Below are positions 51,777 through 59,448 of a stretch of DNA of 64,000 bases, piece after piece. The translations under genes were made by a program, and so were the position numbers. Each line of letters opens with the position of its first letter. Positions within the stretch are counted from its first letter, which is position 1. This DNA comes from DATATV01 sp036268615. GTDB taxonomy: Bacteria > Actinomycetota > Actinomycetes > Mycobacteriales > Pseudonocardiaceae. Below the pieces are notes generated by a model. That model was not told where the DNA came from. It worked only from the letters and a program-made list of their open reading frames with translations, and ran no database searches. The stretch covers positions 1 through 64,000 of the forward strand of contig DATATV010000071.1 in the NCBI GenBank assembly GCA_036268615.1. The letters are read 5' to 3'.

Positions 51777-53063
51777 TCAGCCGCCGAAGCGGATGGAGAC
51801 GATCTTCTGCGAGAACCCGATCGTGGACAGGTCGGCCACGCTGGCGCTGACCACGGCCGAGGTGCCGGTGCAGTCGGCGCCGGTCCAGATCTTGATCGGG
51901 CCGCCGGAGAGTTGCAGCGACTCGGCCTGGTTGGGTCCGGGCACGTTCTGGCAGCCGGGGCCGGCCACGCCGAACGAACCGTTGGGCTCGCTGAAGTTGG
52001 TGCCGGTGTCCAGGATGGCGCTGCCGTTGCCCAGAGTGGCATCACTACCCGTGCCGGTGCTCGAACCCGAACCGGTGCCCGTGCTGGTGCCGCTGTCGGA
52101 GCCCGAGGCGCTGACGCCGAACCGGACGGACTCGATCTTGTTGTCGAAGCCGATGGTGCCGAGGTCGGCGACATCGCTGGTGATCACCTTGGAGGTGCCG
52201 GTGCAGTTCGGGCCGGTCCAGATCTTGATCGGCGAGCCGTCCAGCTTCAGTGAGGACGCGACATCGGGCCGGAACGCGGCTTCGCAGCCGGTCGAACCGC
52301 TGAGCTGCTGCGAACCGTCGTCGGCGAAGTTCTGGTCGTCGAACAGGGTGACCGAGGTGTTGCCGGCCGAGCTGGACCCGCTGCCCGACGAACCGCTGCC
52401 CGACGAGCCGCTACCTGACGAGGAACCGCTGCCCGAGGCCGAACCGGTGGAACCGGTACTGCCGGTCGAGCCGCCGGGCGGGAGGGCCTTGCCGCCGGTC
52501 GGGGTGACGCCGTACCAGGTGCCGCCGACGCCCTCGCCGTTGGTGTCACCGGGGTTCTTGTCCCCGCTGAACTTGTAGATCGGCCAGCCGCCGACGGTGA
52601 GTTGCAGGGTGCCGTCGGTCCGCTTGGTCACGCCGACCTCGGACTTCGACACACCGTCGATGAACACCCGCCCACCCGGCTGGACCAGCACCGGCGGCCA
52701 GGTGGTCGCGCAGGTCCCGTAACAGTTGGACACCGAGGGCTTCGGGGTGTCCTTGTCGAACCGGTAGAGGGTGAAGCCTGCGCCGTTGATGACAACCGGG
52801 TCGAGGTCGCCCGCCTTTCCGGCGGTCAATTGGACCCATTTCATCGCGGCCGGATTGTTGCTCGGGCCCTTGAAGAAATCACCCGTGTTCGGCGCGGCAT
52901 TGTTCTGCTTCGCCGTGCCATTCAGGTAATTCAGGGACGAAGTCAGTGCGGCATTGGTGACACCGGAGCTGGCCTGGCCGGTAACGCCGGAGCTACAGGC
53001 AGCCAGTGCCACTGCGCCTGCTGCGAGCAGGACAGCGAACGACACAGTTCGCATGCGAATCAT
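51777..53063 (-). CDS. PF03640 lipoprotein with two beta-gamma-crystallin-like domains
   Basis: A 428-residue exported lipoprotein. The lipobox ALAAC places the lipidated Cys at 23. Residues ~80-190 hold the PF03640 repeats, with TLYRFDKDTPKPSVSNCYG, CATTWPPVL and NGEGVGGTWYGVTP. A Ser/Gly linker (198-235) leads to two beta-gamma-crystallin-like domains (236-317 and 348-428), each ending in PIKIWTGxxCTGTS, VADLxTIGF and SIRFG/ESVRFG, separated by a second Ser/Thr/Gly linker. Crystallin-type modules often bind calcium; the PF03640 part may be redox or haem related. It has its own TGAACC-N16-CGTATC promoter and terminator. AGGAGA is seven bases before ATG. Confidence 0.88.
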   Translation of the reverse strand: MIRMRTVSFAVLLAAGAVALAACSSGVTGQASSGVTNAALTSSLNYLNGTAKQNNAAPNTGDFFKGPSNNPAAMKWVQLTAGKAGDLDPVVINGAGFTLYRFDKDTPKPSVSNCYGTCATTWPPVLVQPGGRVFIDGVSKSEVGVTKRTDGTLQLTVGGWPIYKFSGDKNPGDTNGEGVGGTWYGVTPTGGKALPPGGSTGSTGSTGSASGSGSSSGSGSSGSGSSGSGSSSAGNTSVTLFDDQNFADDGSQQLSGSTGCEAAFRPDVASSLKLDGSPIKIWTGPNCTGTSKVITSDVADLGTIGFDNKIESVRFGVSASGSDSGTSTGTGSGSSTGTGSDATLGNGSAILDTGTNFSEPNGSFGVAGPGCQNVPGPNQAESLQLSGGPIKIWTGADCTGTSAVVSASVADLSTIGFSQKIVSIRFGG

Positions 53064-53120
53064 GAGGAATTCTCCTGAGCTGATTTGGCTATCCGGTTTC
53101 CCCCGGTGCCTTCAGCCATT

Positions 53121-53148
53121 GATACGCATATCCCGGTGAGACGGTTCA
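53121..53148 (-). promoter_or_regulatory. ECF sigma promoter of the crystallin-like lipoprotein gene
   Basis: TGAACC-N16-CGTATC, 57 bases before the start codon. Identical in -35, spacing and nearly all of -10 to the promoters of the sigma operon and of the second PF03640 gene; resembles the element reported for Mycobacterium tuberculosis SigL. Confidence 0.8.
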
Positions 53149-53163
53149 GGCGATTTCCCTGTG

Positions 53164-53203
53164 ACCCGGAGCACACCGATGATCGTCCCGGTGTGCTCCG
53201 GGT
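53164..53203 (-). terminator. Hairpin terminator after DUF1996 gene
   Basis: A 14-bp stem (ACCCGGAGCACACC and complement) with a 12-base loop begins three bases after the DUF1996 stop, insulating the ECF promoter that follows. Confidence 0.85.
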
Positions 53204-53206
53204 GGA

Positions 53207-54271
53207 TCAACAGGCGCGACCGCTGTTGATACAGCTCACCACCTGCGCCTGCTCCTGGTCTGACATCACGTCGATGTAGTCGCCGTGGTCGCTGATCGGG
53301 CTGCGCAGTTGCTCGGGGAAGCTGTCGATGGCGTAGTCGGAACCGGTCGGCACGGCGTAGGTGAGCACGATCCGCAGCTCCGGCACGGGGAACGTGGCGT
53401 GCGGGCACTCCCCGTTGGCCGCCGGGGACATCAGGTGGGTGTGGTGGTTCGTGCTGTCCAGCGAGCGACCGTCCCAGCAGCTCGGGAAGTCGAAGATGCG
53501 TTCCACCTGGCTGCCGGTCGGGCAGATCGGATACTGCTCGGTGATCTGGTTCGTATGTCCGGTGCACGTCCAGTGCACTGCGGCGAACTGGCCGCCGTCG
53601 GTGAGCGCCTTGGGGTCGCCGATGGTCTCCCGCAGGAACTCCGGCGCTGCCACGACCTTGCTGACCGGACTGCCGACGTACTGGATGTTCACCGAGGAGG
53701 CGGTGATGATGCGGCCCACGTTGCCGTCCACGCCGCCACCGACGGCGTTGGCGTCCGAGCCCTGCTCACCGAGAATCCGCAGCACCGGCCAGTAGAAGGT
53801 CGACTTGTCGCCGCTGGCGCAGGTGGTGCCGGCGGCGGCAAGGCTGGCGTCGGTGGAGAAGGCGTTGGTGGACAGATTGCCCACGTAGTCGTGCACGTGG
53901 TGGGCGCCGCCGGACACGCCGGGCGAGGCGATCACATTGTCCGCGTTGCGATGCAGGCCGTCGGCGTCGCTGCCGCAGTGTTCGGCGAAGCTGCCGGTGG
54001 AGCCGTCCGGAGTGACCGCCGGTGGAGGGGCGCCGACCGGCACGTCGCTGATCTCGACGTAGTCGTTGGCACCGGGCCCGGGATGCTCGGCGTGGTCGGC
54101 ATGGGCGCCACTGGCCAGCTGGAAGACGACGAAGGCGGTCACCAGCAGGCAGACGATCACGGCCACCACGACCGAGGCGACGACCGGGCCGTACCTGCGG
54201 CCTCCGCGCTGGCTGAACAGTGGCTCTTGGGTCTCTACGACGGGCACCGAACGATTGTTCCAGGCGGGCAA
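53207..54271 (-). CDS. Membrane-anchored DUF1996 protein
   Basis: A 354-residue protein with a cytoplasmic N-terminus, a transmembrane anchor (YGPVVASVVVAVIVCLLVTA, about 27-50) and an extracellular DUF1996 domain. The domain's conserved histidine motifs are HHVHDYVGN near residue 123 and NHHTHLMSP near 275, with FYWPVLRI between. DUF1996 is best known from fungal secreted proteins and its activity is unclear; the clustered His suggest metal binding. The start is uncertain (TTG at the frame opening, or GTG at codon 9), and no ECF promoter motif was found upstream. It lies inside the sigma cluster but is flanked by terminators. Confidence 0.82.
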   Translation of the reverse strand: MPAWNNRSVPVVETQEPLFSQRGGRRYGPVVASVVVAVIVCLLVTAFVVFQLASGAHADHAEHPGPGANDYVEISDVPVGAPPPAVTPDGSTGSFAEHCGSDADGLHRNADNVIASPGVSGGAHHVHDYVGNLSTNAFSTDASLAAAGTTCASGDKSTFYWPVLRILGEQGSDANAVGGGVDGNVGRIITASSVNIQYVGSPVSKVVAAPEFLRETIGDPKALTDGGQFAAVHWTCTGHTNQITEQYPICPTGSQVERIFDFPSCWDGRSLDSTNHHTHLMSPAANGECPHATFPVPELRIVLTYAVPTGSDYAIDSFPEQLRSPISDHGDYIDVMSDQEQAQVVSCINSGRAC

Positions 54272-54329
54272 TACCGCCCGGGTGGGGTATGGCTAAATTT
54301 GCCCGAACCTGCTAATCGAACTGCCCAGG

Positions 54330-54356
54330 GGTGGGGCCGCCGAGTCCGGCCCCACC
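54330..54356 (-). terminator. Hairpin terminator
   Basis: A 10-bp stem (GGTGGGGCCG and complement) with a seven-base loop lies just downstream of the zinc-finger-less anti-sigma paralogue. Confidence 0.7.
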
Positions 54357-54388
54357 ACGTTCGGTAGCTGCGCTTTTCCTGGCTTTTC

Positions 54389-54931
54389 CTACGGTCCGGT
54401 GGCCATCAGGTCCAGTCCGGTGGCCGTGCTCACTTCGACCCCGGAGACCTGCGCGGGCCCCAGATAGGCGGACAGGGTGAGCGGATCGGCGGCCGGACCG
54501 CTGCGCCACCCGCCGGCGTCGACCCGAGAACCGTCGACGCCGTGCACGGTCAGCCGGCAGATCGTGCCGGCCGGCAGTCCGGTGACCGCGACCTGCAGCA
54601 CCGACCCGCTGCCGCCCGCGCTGACCTGCGCCGCGAGGTGCGCGCCGGAACCGGCATCGGTCGCACGGAACATGCCCGCGTGCTGGGCCTGGCCGGGGCC
54701 ACCGTCCACCCGGTGCCCGACGACAAAACCCAGCCCGATCGCCGAGACGAGGACCAGCATCACGGCCGTGATCAGCCCGGCCAACCGCAGTCTGGCCGTT
54801 CGGGCCGCCTCACGGTGGACCTTGCCGATGGTCCGCGGCAGTACCCCGTCCGCACCGCTGGGCGGCCCGTCCAGGAAGAACTCCGCCGGAGCTACCGAGC
54901 CCTCGAAGCCGCCCGGTACCCGCGTGGACAC
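54389..54931 (-). CDS. Anti-sigma-like membrane protein lacking the zinc finger
   Basis: A 180-residue single-pass protein. The cytoplasmic part (1-48) is short: FFLDGPPSGADGVLPRTIGK aligns with FLEGPPEDGDLLLQRTLRR of the anti-sigma factor encoded at 56.5 kb, but the preceding H-x3-C-x2-C zinc module that binds sigma is absent. Transmembrane helix 49-72; extracellular domain with VLQVAVTGLPAGTICRLTVH, VDAGGWRSGP and QVSGVEVSTATG, parallel to VKVNASVTGIPAGQRCKIVV and the following segments of that protein. It is a paralogue that kept the sensor and lost the effector part. GTG start with AGGAGG six bases upstream. Confidence 0.82.
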   Translation of the reverse strand: MSTRVPGGFEGSVAPAEFFLDGPPSGADGVLPRTIGKVHREAARTARLRLAGLITAVMLVLVSAIGLGFVVGHRVDGGPGQAQHAGMFRATDAGSGAHLAAQVSAGGSGSVLQVAVTGLPAGTICRLTVHGVDGSRVDAGGWRSGPAADPLTLSAYLGPAQVSGVEVSTATGLDLMATGP

Positions 54932-54999
54932 ATGTCACCTCCTCGCGTCAGCGATGCCGTGCCCGGCACCGTCCTGAAGACGCCCCTGAAGACGCCGCT

Positions 55000-55029
55000 G
55001 TCCCGGCGGTCGGGGAAGACCGCCGGGAC
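55000..55029 (-). terminator. Strong hairpin terminator
   Basis: A perfect 12-bp stem (GTCCCGGCGGTC and complement) with a GGGGAA loop follows the PF03640 gene by 17 bases. A 12-bp direct repeat, CCTGAAGACGCC twice, lies just beyond. Confidence 0.88.
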
Positions 55030-55046
55030 ACGCACTGCGTGGCTGG

Positions 55047-55661
55047 TCAGTAGCCTGAGCCGGAGCCATAGCCCGAGCCCCCGCCGGAACCCGAACCGGA
55101 GTCGGCGCTGGTGGCCGGGGCCGAACTGGTGCCGCCGGCAGCGACCGCCTTCTTGCCCTGCGGAGTCACCACGTACCAGGTGCCGCCGACGCCCTCGCCG
55201 TTCGTGTCACCGGGCTTCGAGTCGCCCGCATACTCGTAGACCGGCCAATGTCCGATGGTCAGCTGCTTGCTGCCGTCAGTCCTGGTCACCGTGCCGACCT
55301 CACTGGAGTCCACACCGGACAGTGAGACCTGGCCGCCGCTCACCAGCACCGGCGGCCACTCGGTTGCGCAGGTGCCGTAGCAGTTGGAGGCCACCGGGCT
55401 CGGGGTGTCCTTGTCGAACCGGTAGAGCGTCATGCCCTTGCCGTCGACCACGATGCTGCCCAGCGTGCCGCTGGTGGTCGCGGTCAGCTGCGAACCCGCG
55501 ATCGCGCCGGTCTGGCCGGTGGCAGCGCTGGTCGGCGCCGCGCCGGTGGTGTTCTGGGCAGCCGCGTCGGTGGCGGTACCCGAGGTACCGCTGCACGCGG
55601 CGAGCATGACGGCGCCGGTCGCCGCGATGCCGGCCAGCCCGATGGCGCGAACACGGTTCAT
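55047..55661 (-). CDS. PF03640 (SCO0930-like) lipoprotein
   Basis: A 204-residue exported lipoprotein. The signal peptide ends in MLAAC (Cys23); residues 60-170 contain the two PF03640 repeats with TLYRFDKDTPSPVASNCYG, CATEWPPVL, GHWPVYEYAGDSKPGDTNGE and GVGGTWYVVTP; the C-terminus is Ser/Gly/Tyr-rich. It is about 60% identical by eye to the matching part of the crystallin-like lipoprotein. Paired Cys and conserved Tyr/Trp suggest a redox or ligand role at the cell surface, unproven. AGGAGG sits eight bases before ATG; an ECF promoter lies 67 bases upstream, divergent from the sigma promoter. Confidence 0.9.
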   Translation of the reverse strand: MNRVRAIGLAGIAATGAVMLAACSGTSGTATDAAAQNTTGAAPTSAATGQTGAIAGSQLTATTSGTLGSIVVDGKGMTLYRFDKDTPSPVASNCYGTCATEWPPVLVSGGQVSLSGVDSSEVGTVTRTDGSKQLTIGHWPVYEYAGDSKPGDTNGEGVGGTWYVVTPQGKKAVAAGGTSSAPATSADSGSGSGGGSGYGSGSGY

Positions 55662-55728
55662 GACAGTTCCTCCTGGGTGAGCATGGGGTTTCCGACTGGT
55701 TCGACTGCTCGGTGCACCGGCACCGGTT

Positions 55729-55756
55729 GATACGGGCAACGCCCGGGAACGGTTCA
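55729..55756 (-). promoter_or_regulatory. ECF sigma promoter of the PF03640 lipoprotein gene
   Basis: TGAACC-N16-CGTATC, 67 bases before the start codon, in the gap shared with the sigma gene. Confidence 0.8.
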
Positions 55757-55811
55757 CACCCGCCGCCGGAAATGTCGGCCGAGCTGGCAGGATGTGCGAC
55801 CGATCACGCAC

Positions 55812-55839
55812 TGAACCGATCGGGCGACGGTTACGTATA
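55812..55839 (+). promoter_or_regulatory. Autoregulatory ECF sigma promoter
   Basis: TGAACC-N16-CGTATA, 68 bases before the sigma factor ATG. Same -35 and spacing as the two lipoprotein promoters, indicating positive autoregulation. Confidence 0.8.
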
Positions 55840-55907
55840 CACATTCGTCAGCACCTGACTGTGTCGGCGCCCACACGAGCCCCGGCCAGGTGGAAGGGAG
55901 AACCCGG

Positions 55908-56459
55908 ATGGCGGTCCTGCGGTCCCGCAGGCGACAAGCCGACAGCGACGAGGCCCTCGTCCGCGCGTTATACGAGGAACATGGGCGGGCCCTGCTCGCC
56001 TACGCGACGAGGTTGACCGGAGATCGCGCGGCGGCTGAGGACATCGTCCAGGAGACGCTGGTACGCGCGTGGAAACACCCGGAGGTGCTGGTCAACCCGA
56101 AGGGTTCGATCCGCGCCTGGCTGTTCACCGTGACCCGGAACCTGGTCACCGACCGGGCCAGGGCCAGGGCGGCCCGACCGGTCGAGGTGGCCGAGACACC
56201 AGCCCATCAGCCGACCTCACGCGACCACTCCGAGGCGGTGGTCGACCAGATGGTGGTGATGGAGGCGCTGGACAAGTTGTCCGCCCCGCAACGAGACGTT
56301 CTTGTGCAGCTGTACTTCCACGGGCGGACGGTGACCGAGACAGCAGACGTGCTGGGGATACCGCCAGGCACCGTGAAATCGCGTTCCTATCACGCGCTCA
56401 GAGCGCTGCGGGACGTGTTCGGCGGTCCTCAGGTCGCGCTGAAAGGGGTGACCGGATGA
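55908..56459 (+). CDS. ECF sigma factor (SigL-like)
   Basis: A 183-residue extracytoplasmic-function sigma factor. Region 2 (about 20-85) includes EDIVQETLVRAWKHPEVL and IRAWLFTVTRNLVTDRARAR; region 4 (about 120-175) includes LSAPQRDVLVQLYFHGRTV and GIPPGTVKSRSYHALRALR. It is compact with no extra C-terminal domain. The recognition sequence can be read from three matching promoters in the neighbourhood. ATG at 55908 is chosen with GGGAG seven bases upstream. It overlaps the anti-sigma gene by four bases. Similarity to Mycobacterium SigL is by promoter and partner type. Confidence 0.95.
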   Translation: MAVLRSRRRQADSDEALVRALYEEHGRALLAYATRLTGDRAAAEDIVQETLVRAWKHPEVLVNPKGSIRAWLFTVTRNLVTDRARARAARPVEVAETPAHQPTSRDHSEAVVDQMVVMEALDKLSAPQRDVLVQLYFHGRTVTETADVLGIPPGTVKSRSYHALRALRDVFGGPQVALKGVTG

Positions 56460-57187
56460 CAATGCGGGACGAGCACAAGACAGAAGAACTGGGCGCCTAC
56501 GCGCTCGGTGTGCTGGACGAGCTGGAGGCCCGGGACGTGGATGAGCATCTTGCTCACTGCACCGAGTGTCAGAACCAGCTGGCCGACGTGACAGCGATGA
56601 GCGAGGCACTGGGCGGGCTGCCCCCGGAAGCCTTCCTTGAGGGTCCGCCCGAGGACGGCGACCTGTTGTTGCAGCGCACGCTGCGGCGGGTGCGCGAGGA
56701 GAAGAAGTCCAGTCAGTTCACCCGGCGGCTGGTGACCGTCGCGGCCGCGGTGGCCGCGGTGGCGATCGCGCTGGGTGGCGGTGTCGTGCTGGGCAAGGGC
56801 AACACCTCTGACCAGAACCAGAACACGGCGCTGCCGGCGCCGACGATCCCGACCACCGCGCCGGCCACGACGCCCACCGTGGTGGCCGGAACCCAGGTCG
56901 TCTCGGCGACCAACGCCGGTGCCCGGATCACCGCGACGATCACCCCGGCGGTGGGCTGGGTGAAGGTGAACGCGTCGGTGACCGGCATCCCGGCTGGTCA
57001 GCGCTGCAAGATCGTGGTGGTGTCCAAGTCGGGTGACGTGGAGACCGCCGGCAGCTGGCTGGTCTCGCCGAAGGGTGCGCAGGTCGGCACCAATCTGGAC
57101 GGGGCCGCACTGGTCGCACCCGACCAGGTCGCGGCGATCGAGGTGCAGAACTTCGACGGACACACCTTCGTCTCGGCGAATCTCTGA
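56456..57187 (+). CDS. Zinc anti-sigma factor, membrane-anchored
   Basis: A 243-residue anti-sigma factor of the ZAS/RskA-RslA type. The cytoplasmic zinc module is DEHLAHCTECQ (His31, Cys35, Cys38) after the helix LGAYALGVLDELEARDVDE; a linker with FLEGPPEDGDLLLQRTLRR follows, a transmembrane helix (92-113), then a Thr/Pro/Ala stalk and an extracellular RskA-like sensor domain (140-243). It holds the sigma factor inactive until proteolysis or zinc-site change. A nearby paralogue lacks the zinc part. ATGA overlap with the sigma gene. Confidence 0.94.
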   Translation: MTMRDEHKTEELGAYALGVLDELEARDVDEHLAHCTECQNQLADVTAMSEALGGLPPEAFLEGPPEDGDLLLQRTLRRVREEKKSSQFTRRLVTVAAAVAAVAIALGGGVVLGKGNTSDQNQNTALPAPTIPTTAPATTPTVVAGTQVVSATNAGARITATITPAVGWVKVNASVTGIPAGQRCKIVVVSKSGDVETAGSWLVSPKGAQVGTNLDGAALVAPDQVAAIEVQNFDGHTFVSANL

Positions 57188-57194
57188 ACCCCCG

Positions 57195-57235
57195 CCGGGT
57201 GCTGCCCGCCGTGTGTGTCGGCGGGCAGCACCCGG
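57195..57235. terminator. Long bidirectional hairpin terminator
   Basis: A 17-bp GC-rich stem (CCGGGTGCTGCCCGCCG and complement) with a seven-base loop separates the anti-sigma gene from the convergent oxidoreductase gene. Confidence 0.88.
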
Positions 57236-57243
57236 ACCGCCGG

Positions 57244-58212
57244 TCAGTCGGCGACGCGGAGGACGAGCTTGCCGCGGGTGCGGCCCTGCTCACCGCGGCG
57301 GTGTGCCTCGGCGGCCTCGGCGAGCGGGAGCACGTCCTCGACCTCGACGGCGACCTGGCCGGTGTCGATGAGTCCGGCGATCCGGGTCAGGCCGACGCCG
57401 TCGGGTTCGACCAGGAAACCGGTGGCGTGCAGACCGCGCTCGGCGGCGTGGGCGAGCAGGTCGGGCGAGGAGCCGGAGGGGACGGACACGATGGTCCCGC
57501 CGGGTCGCAGCACATCCAACGACCGGGTGGCGGTCTTGTCCAGCGCGTCGCCGACCAGGTCGAGCACGAGGTCGATGTCCCGGGTCGCGTCCTCGAACCG
57601 GACTGCCGTGTAGTCGATCAGTTCGTCCACCCCGAGCCCGCGCAGCCAGTCGTGCTTTGCTTGGCGGGCGGTGCCAATCACGTGTGCGCCAAGGGTTTTG
57701 GCGATCTGGACGGCGAAGTGGCCGACGCCGCCGGCAGCGGCGTGCACCAGCACCCGCTGTCCCGGCCGGACCCCGGCAACGTCGGTGAGCGTCTGCCACG
57801 CGGTGAGTGCGGCCAGCGGCACGGCGGCAGCGGCTAGATGGTCCACAGTGGACGGCTTGCGCGCGAACTGCCGGGACGGCGCCGTCACGTACTCGGCGTA
57901 CGCGCCGGCCTGTCGCGGAAACCACGGCATCCCGAAAACCTCGTCACCGACCTTGAACCGGGTGACACCGCGGCCGAGTTGCTCGACCACCCCGGACACG
58001 TCCCACCCGACGGTGACCGGTGGCGCGCCGAGCACCGCGCTCATGCCCGAGCCGGACCGCGTCTTCCAGTCCACCGGATTGACCCCGGCCGCGTGCACCC
58101 GGACAAGCACCTCGGTCGGCAGCGGCTCCGGGCGGTCCACGTCGGCGAGATGCAGGACGTCCGGGTCACCGAACGAGTCCTGGCTGATGGCTCGCATGGT
58201 CTGGGTGCTCAT
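57244..58212 (-). CDS. Quinone oxidoreductase-like MDR protein
   Basis: A 322-residue zinc-independent medium-chain reductase. HAAGVNPVDWKTRSGSG, VGWDVSGVVEQLGRGV, AALTAWQTL and the nucleotide motif VLVHAAAGGVGHFAVQIAKT define the QOR subgroup; NADPH is the probable cofactor and an enone or quinone the substrate. No catalytic-zinc ligands are seen. ATG at 58212. Single-gene unit converging on the sigma operon. Confidence 0.92.
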   Translation of the reverse strand: MSTQTMRAISQDSFGDPDVLHLADVDRPEPLPTEVLVRVHAAGVNPVDWKTRSGSGMSAVLGAPPVTVGWDVSGVVEQLGRGVTRFKVGDEVFGMPWFPRQAGAYAEYVTAPSRQFARKPSTVDHLAAAAVPLAALTAWQTLTDVAGVRPGQRVLVHAAAGGVGHFAVQIAKTLGAHVIGTARQAKHDWLRGLGVDELIDYTAVRFEDATRDIDLVLDLVGDALDKTATRSLDVLRPGGTIVSVPSGSSPDLLAHAAERGLHATGFLVEPDGVGLTRIAGLIDTGQVAVEVEDVLPLAEAAEAHRRGEQGRTRGKLVLRVAD

Positions 58213-58517
58213 CGTTGGCTCCGTTCGTGGCTTGGCTGACCGAGCCGACGATACCCAGCAGGCGGTGGCAACCCGCCGGCCGACCAGTTCCCCTCGGAAA
58301 GTAAACGCTGGTCATCGCCGTGCGGCGATCGGACTCTGTGCGCAGCAGTCCGGCGGGAGCGTCGCCATGCCGCCGGCCGGGTTGCGGTCGTCCGGCGCCG
58401 CGTAATCGGCTGAACCTGACTGGGAAATCGGTGAACGCGCCTCGACGGGTACCGGTGCGGAAGCGTGCGTCGCGTAGCGTCCTGTTCGCCAGGTCACGTA
58501 ATTCCAAGGAGCCCACC

Positions 58518-59081
58518 ATGCCCGCCGCCCTGCACGTGCTGACCGCTGGTTATGCCCACGAGCGGGTGGCGAGCACCGTCACGCTGGTCCGCGACGGGGA
58601 CGCGGTGATCGTCATCGATCCGGGCATGGTCGCCGACCGGCGACTGATCCTCGATCCGCTGGCCGCACTCGGACTGGCCGCCAAGCAGGTCACCGACGTC
58701 GTGTTCAGCCATCACCACCCGGATCACACGCTGAATGCCGCGCTTTTCGGCAACGCGCGATTCCACGATCATATGGCGGTCTACCAGGACGATCGATGGC
58801 TGGACCGGGACGCCGATGGTGTCGAGTTGTCCCCGTCGGTGCGGCTGATGCGCACGCCCGGGCACACGGCGGAGGACATCAGCACGTTGGTGCAGACCGA
58901 GGACGGGCTGGTCGTGCTGACGCATTTGTGGTGGGCCGCCTCGGGACCGGCCGACGATCCGTTCGCGCCGGACCGGGATCAGCTGCGGACGGCTCGGGAG
59001 AAGGTGCTCGCGATGGCGCCGGTGTTGATCGTGCCTGGGCATGGGGGGCCGTTCGCGCCTTCGGAGGAGACGCCGCGCTGA
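58518..59081 (+). CDS. Metallo-beta-lactamase-fold hydrolase (MBLAC1-like)
   Basis: A 187-residue single-domain MBL protein. Metal motifs: FSHHHPDHTLNA, TPGHTAEDIS, VVLTHLWWAAS and PGHGGPF. The short form and the N-terminal TLVRDGDAVIVIDPGMVADR resemble the MBLAC1-like branch. Substrate unknown. ATG at 58518 is chosen because AAGGAG sits seven bases upstream; the frame opens far earlier in non-coding sequence. A GT-rich repeat tract begins right after its stop. Confidence 0.9.
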   Translation: MPAALHVLTAGYAHERVASTVTLVRDGDAVIVIDPGMVADRRLILDPLAALGLAAKQVTDVVFSHHHPDHTLNAALFGNARFHDHMAVYQDDRWLDRDADGVELSPSVRLMRTPGHTAEDISTLVQTEDGLVVLTHLWWAASGPADDPFAPDRDQLRTAREKVLAMAPVLIVPGHGGPFAPSEETPR

Positions 59082-59084
59082 GGT

Positions 59085-59448
59085 CGGCTGGTCGGGTCGG
59101 CTGGTTGGGCGGGTCCGCCGGGGCGGTTGGTTGGGCGGGTGGCCGGTTGGTTGGCCGGGGCGGTTGGTTGGGGTTGTTCGTCGGGTTGGCCGGGGCGGTT
59201 GGTTGGGCGGGCGGCGGCTGGTTGAGCGGCTGGATGGTTGAGCGGGGGGCCGGCTGGTTGAGCAGGCGGTTGGTTGAACGGCCGGTTGGGTGGCCGGGCG
59301 ACCGGTTCGTTGGGCGGGTCGGTTCGTCGACCGGGCTGGCTTTCCAGTTGGCTCGGATGGCTGGCTGGTTGGGCGGGCTCGTCGCCCACTCGGCCGGGCC
59401 GACTTTCCAGCTGGCTGCGCCGATTGGCCAGTTGGCTGGGCTGGTTGG
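59085..59448. repeat. GT-rich imperfect repeat tract
   Basis: About 360 bases made largely of GGTTGGTTGGGCGG-like units, with three copies of GGGGCGGTTGGTTGGG and many GGCTGGTTG variants; nearly all G and T on the plus strand. Both strands have long open frames here (Pro/Asn/Arg/Gln-rich on minus, Gly/Trp on plus) but without ribosome binding sites. It abuts the TetR stop codon. The plus strand could form two-quartet G-quadruplexes. Confidence 0.75.

Noticed and set aside
58979..59389. 136-codon Pro/Asn/Arg/Gln-rich frame on the minus strand
   Set aside because: It lies within the GT-rich repeat and the end of the MBL gene, has no ribosome site, and its composition simply mirrors the repeat.
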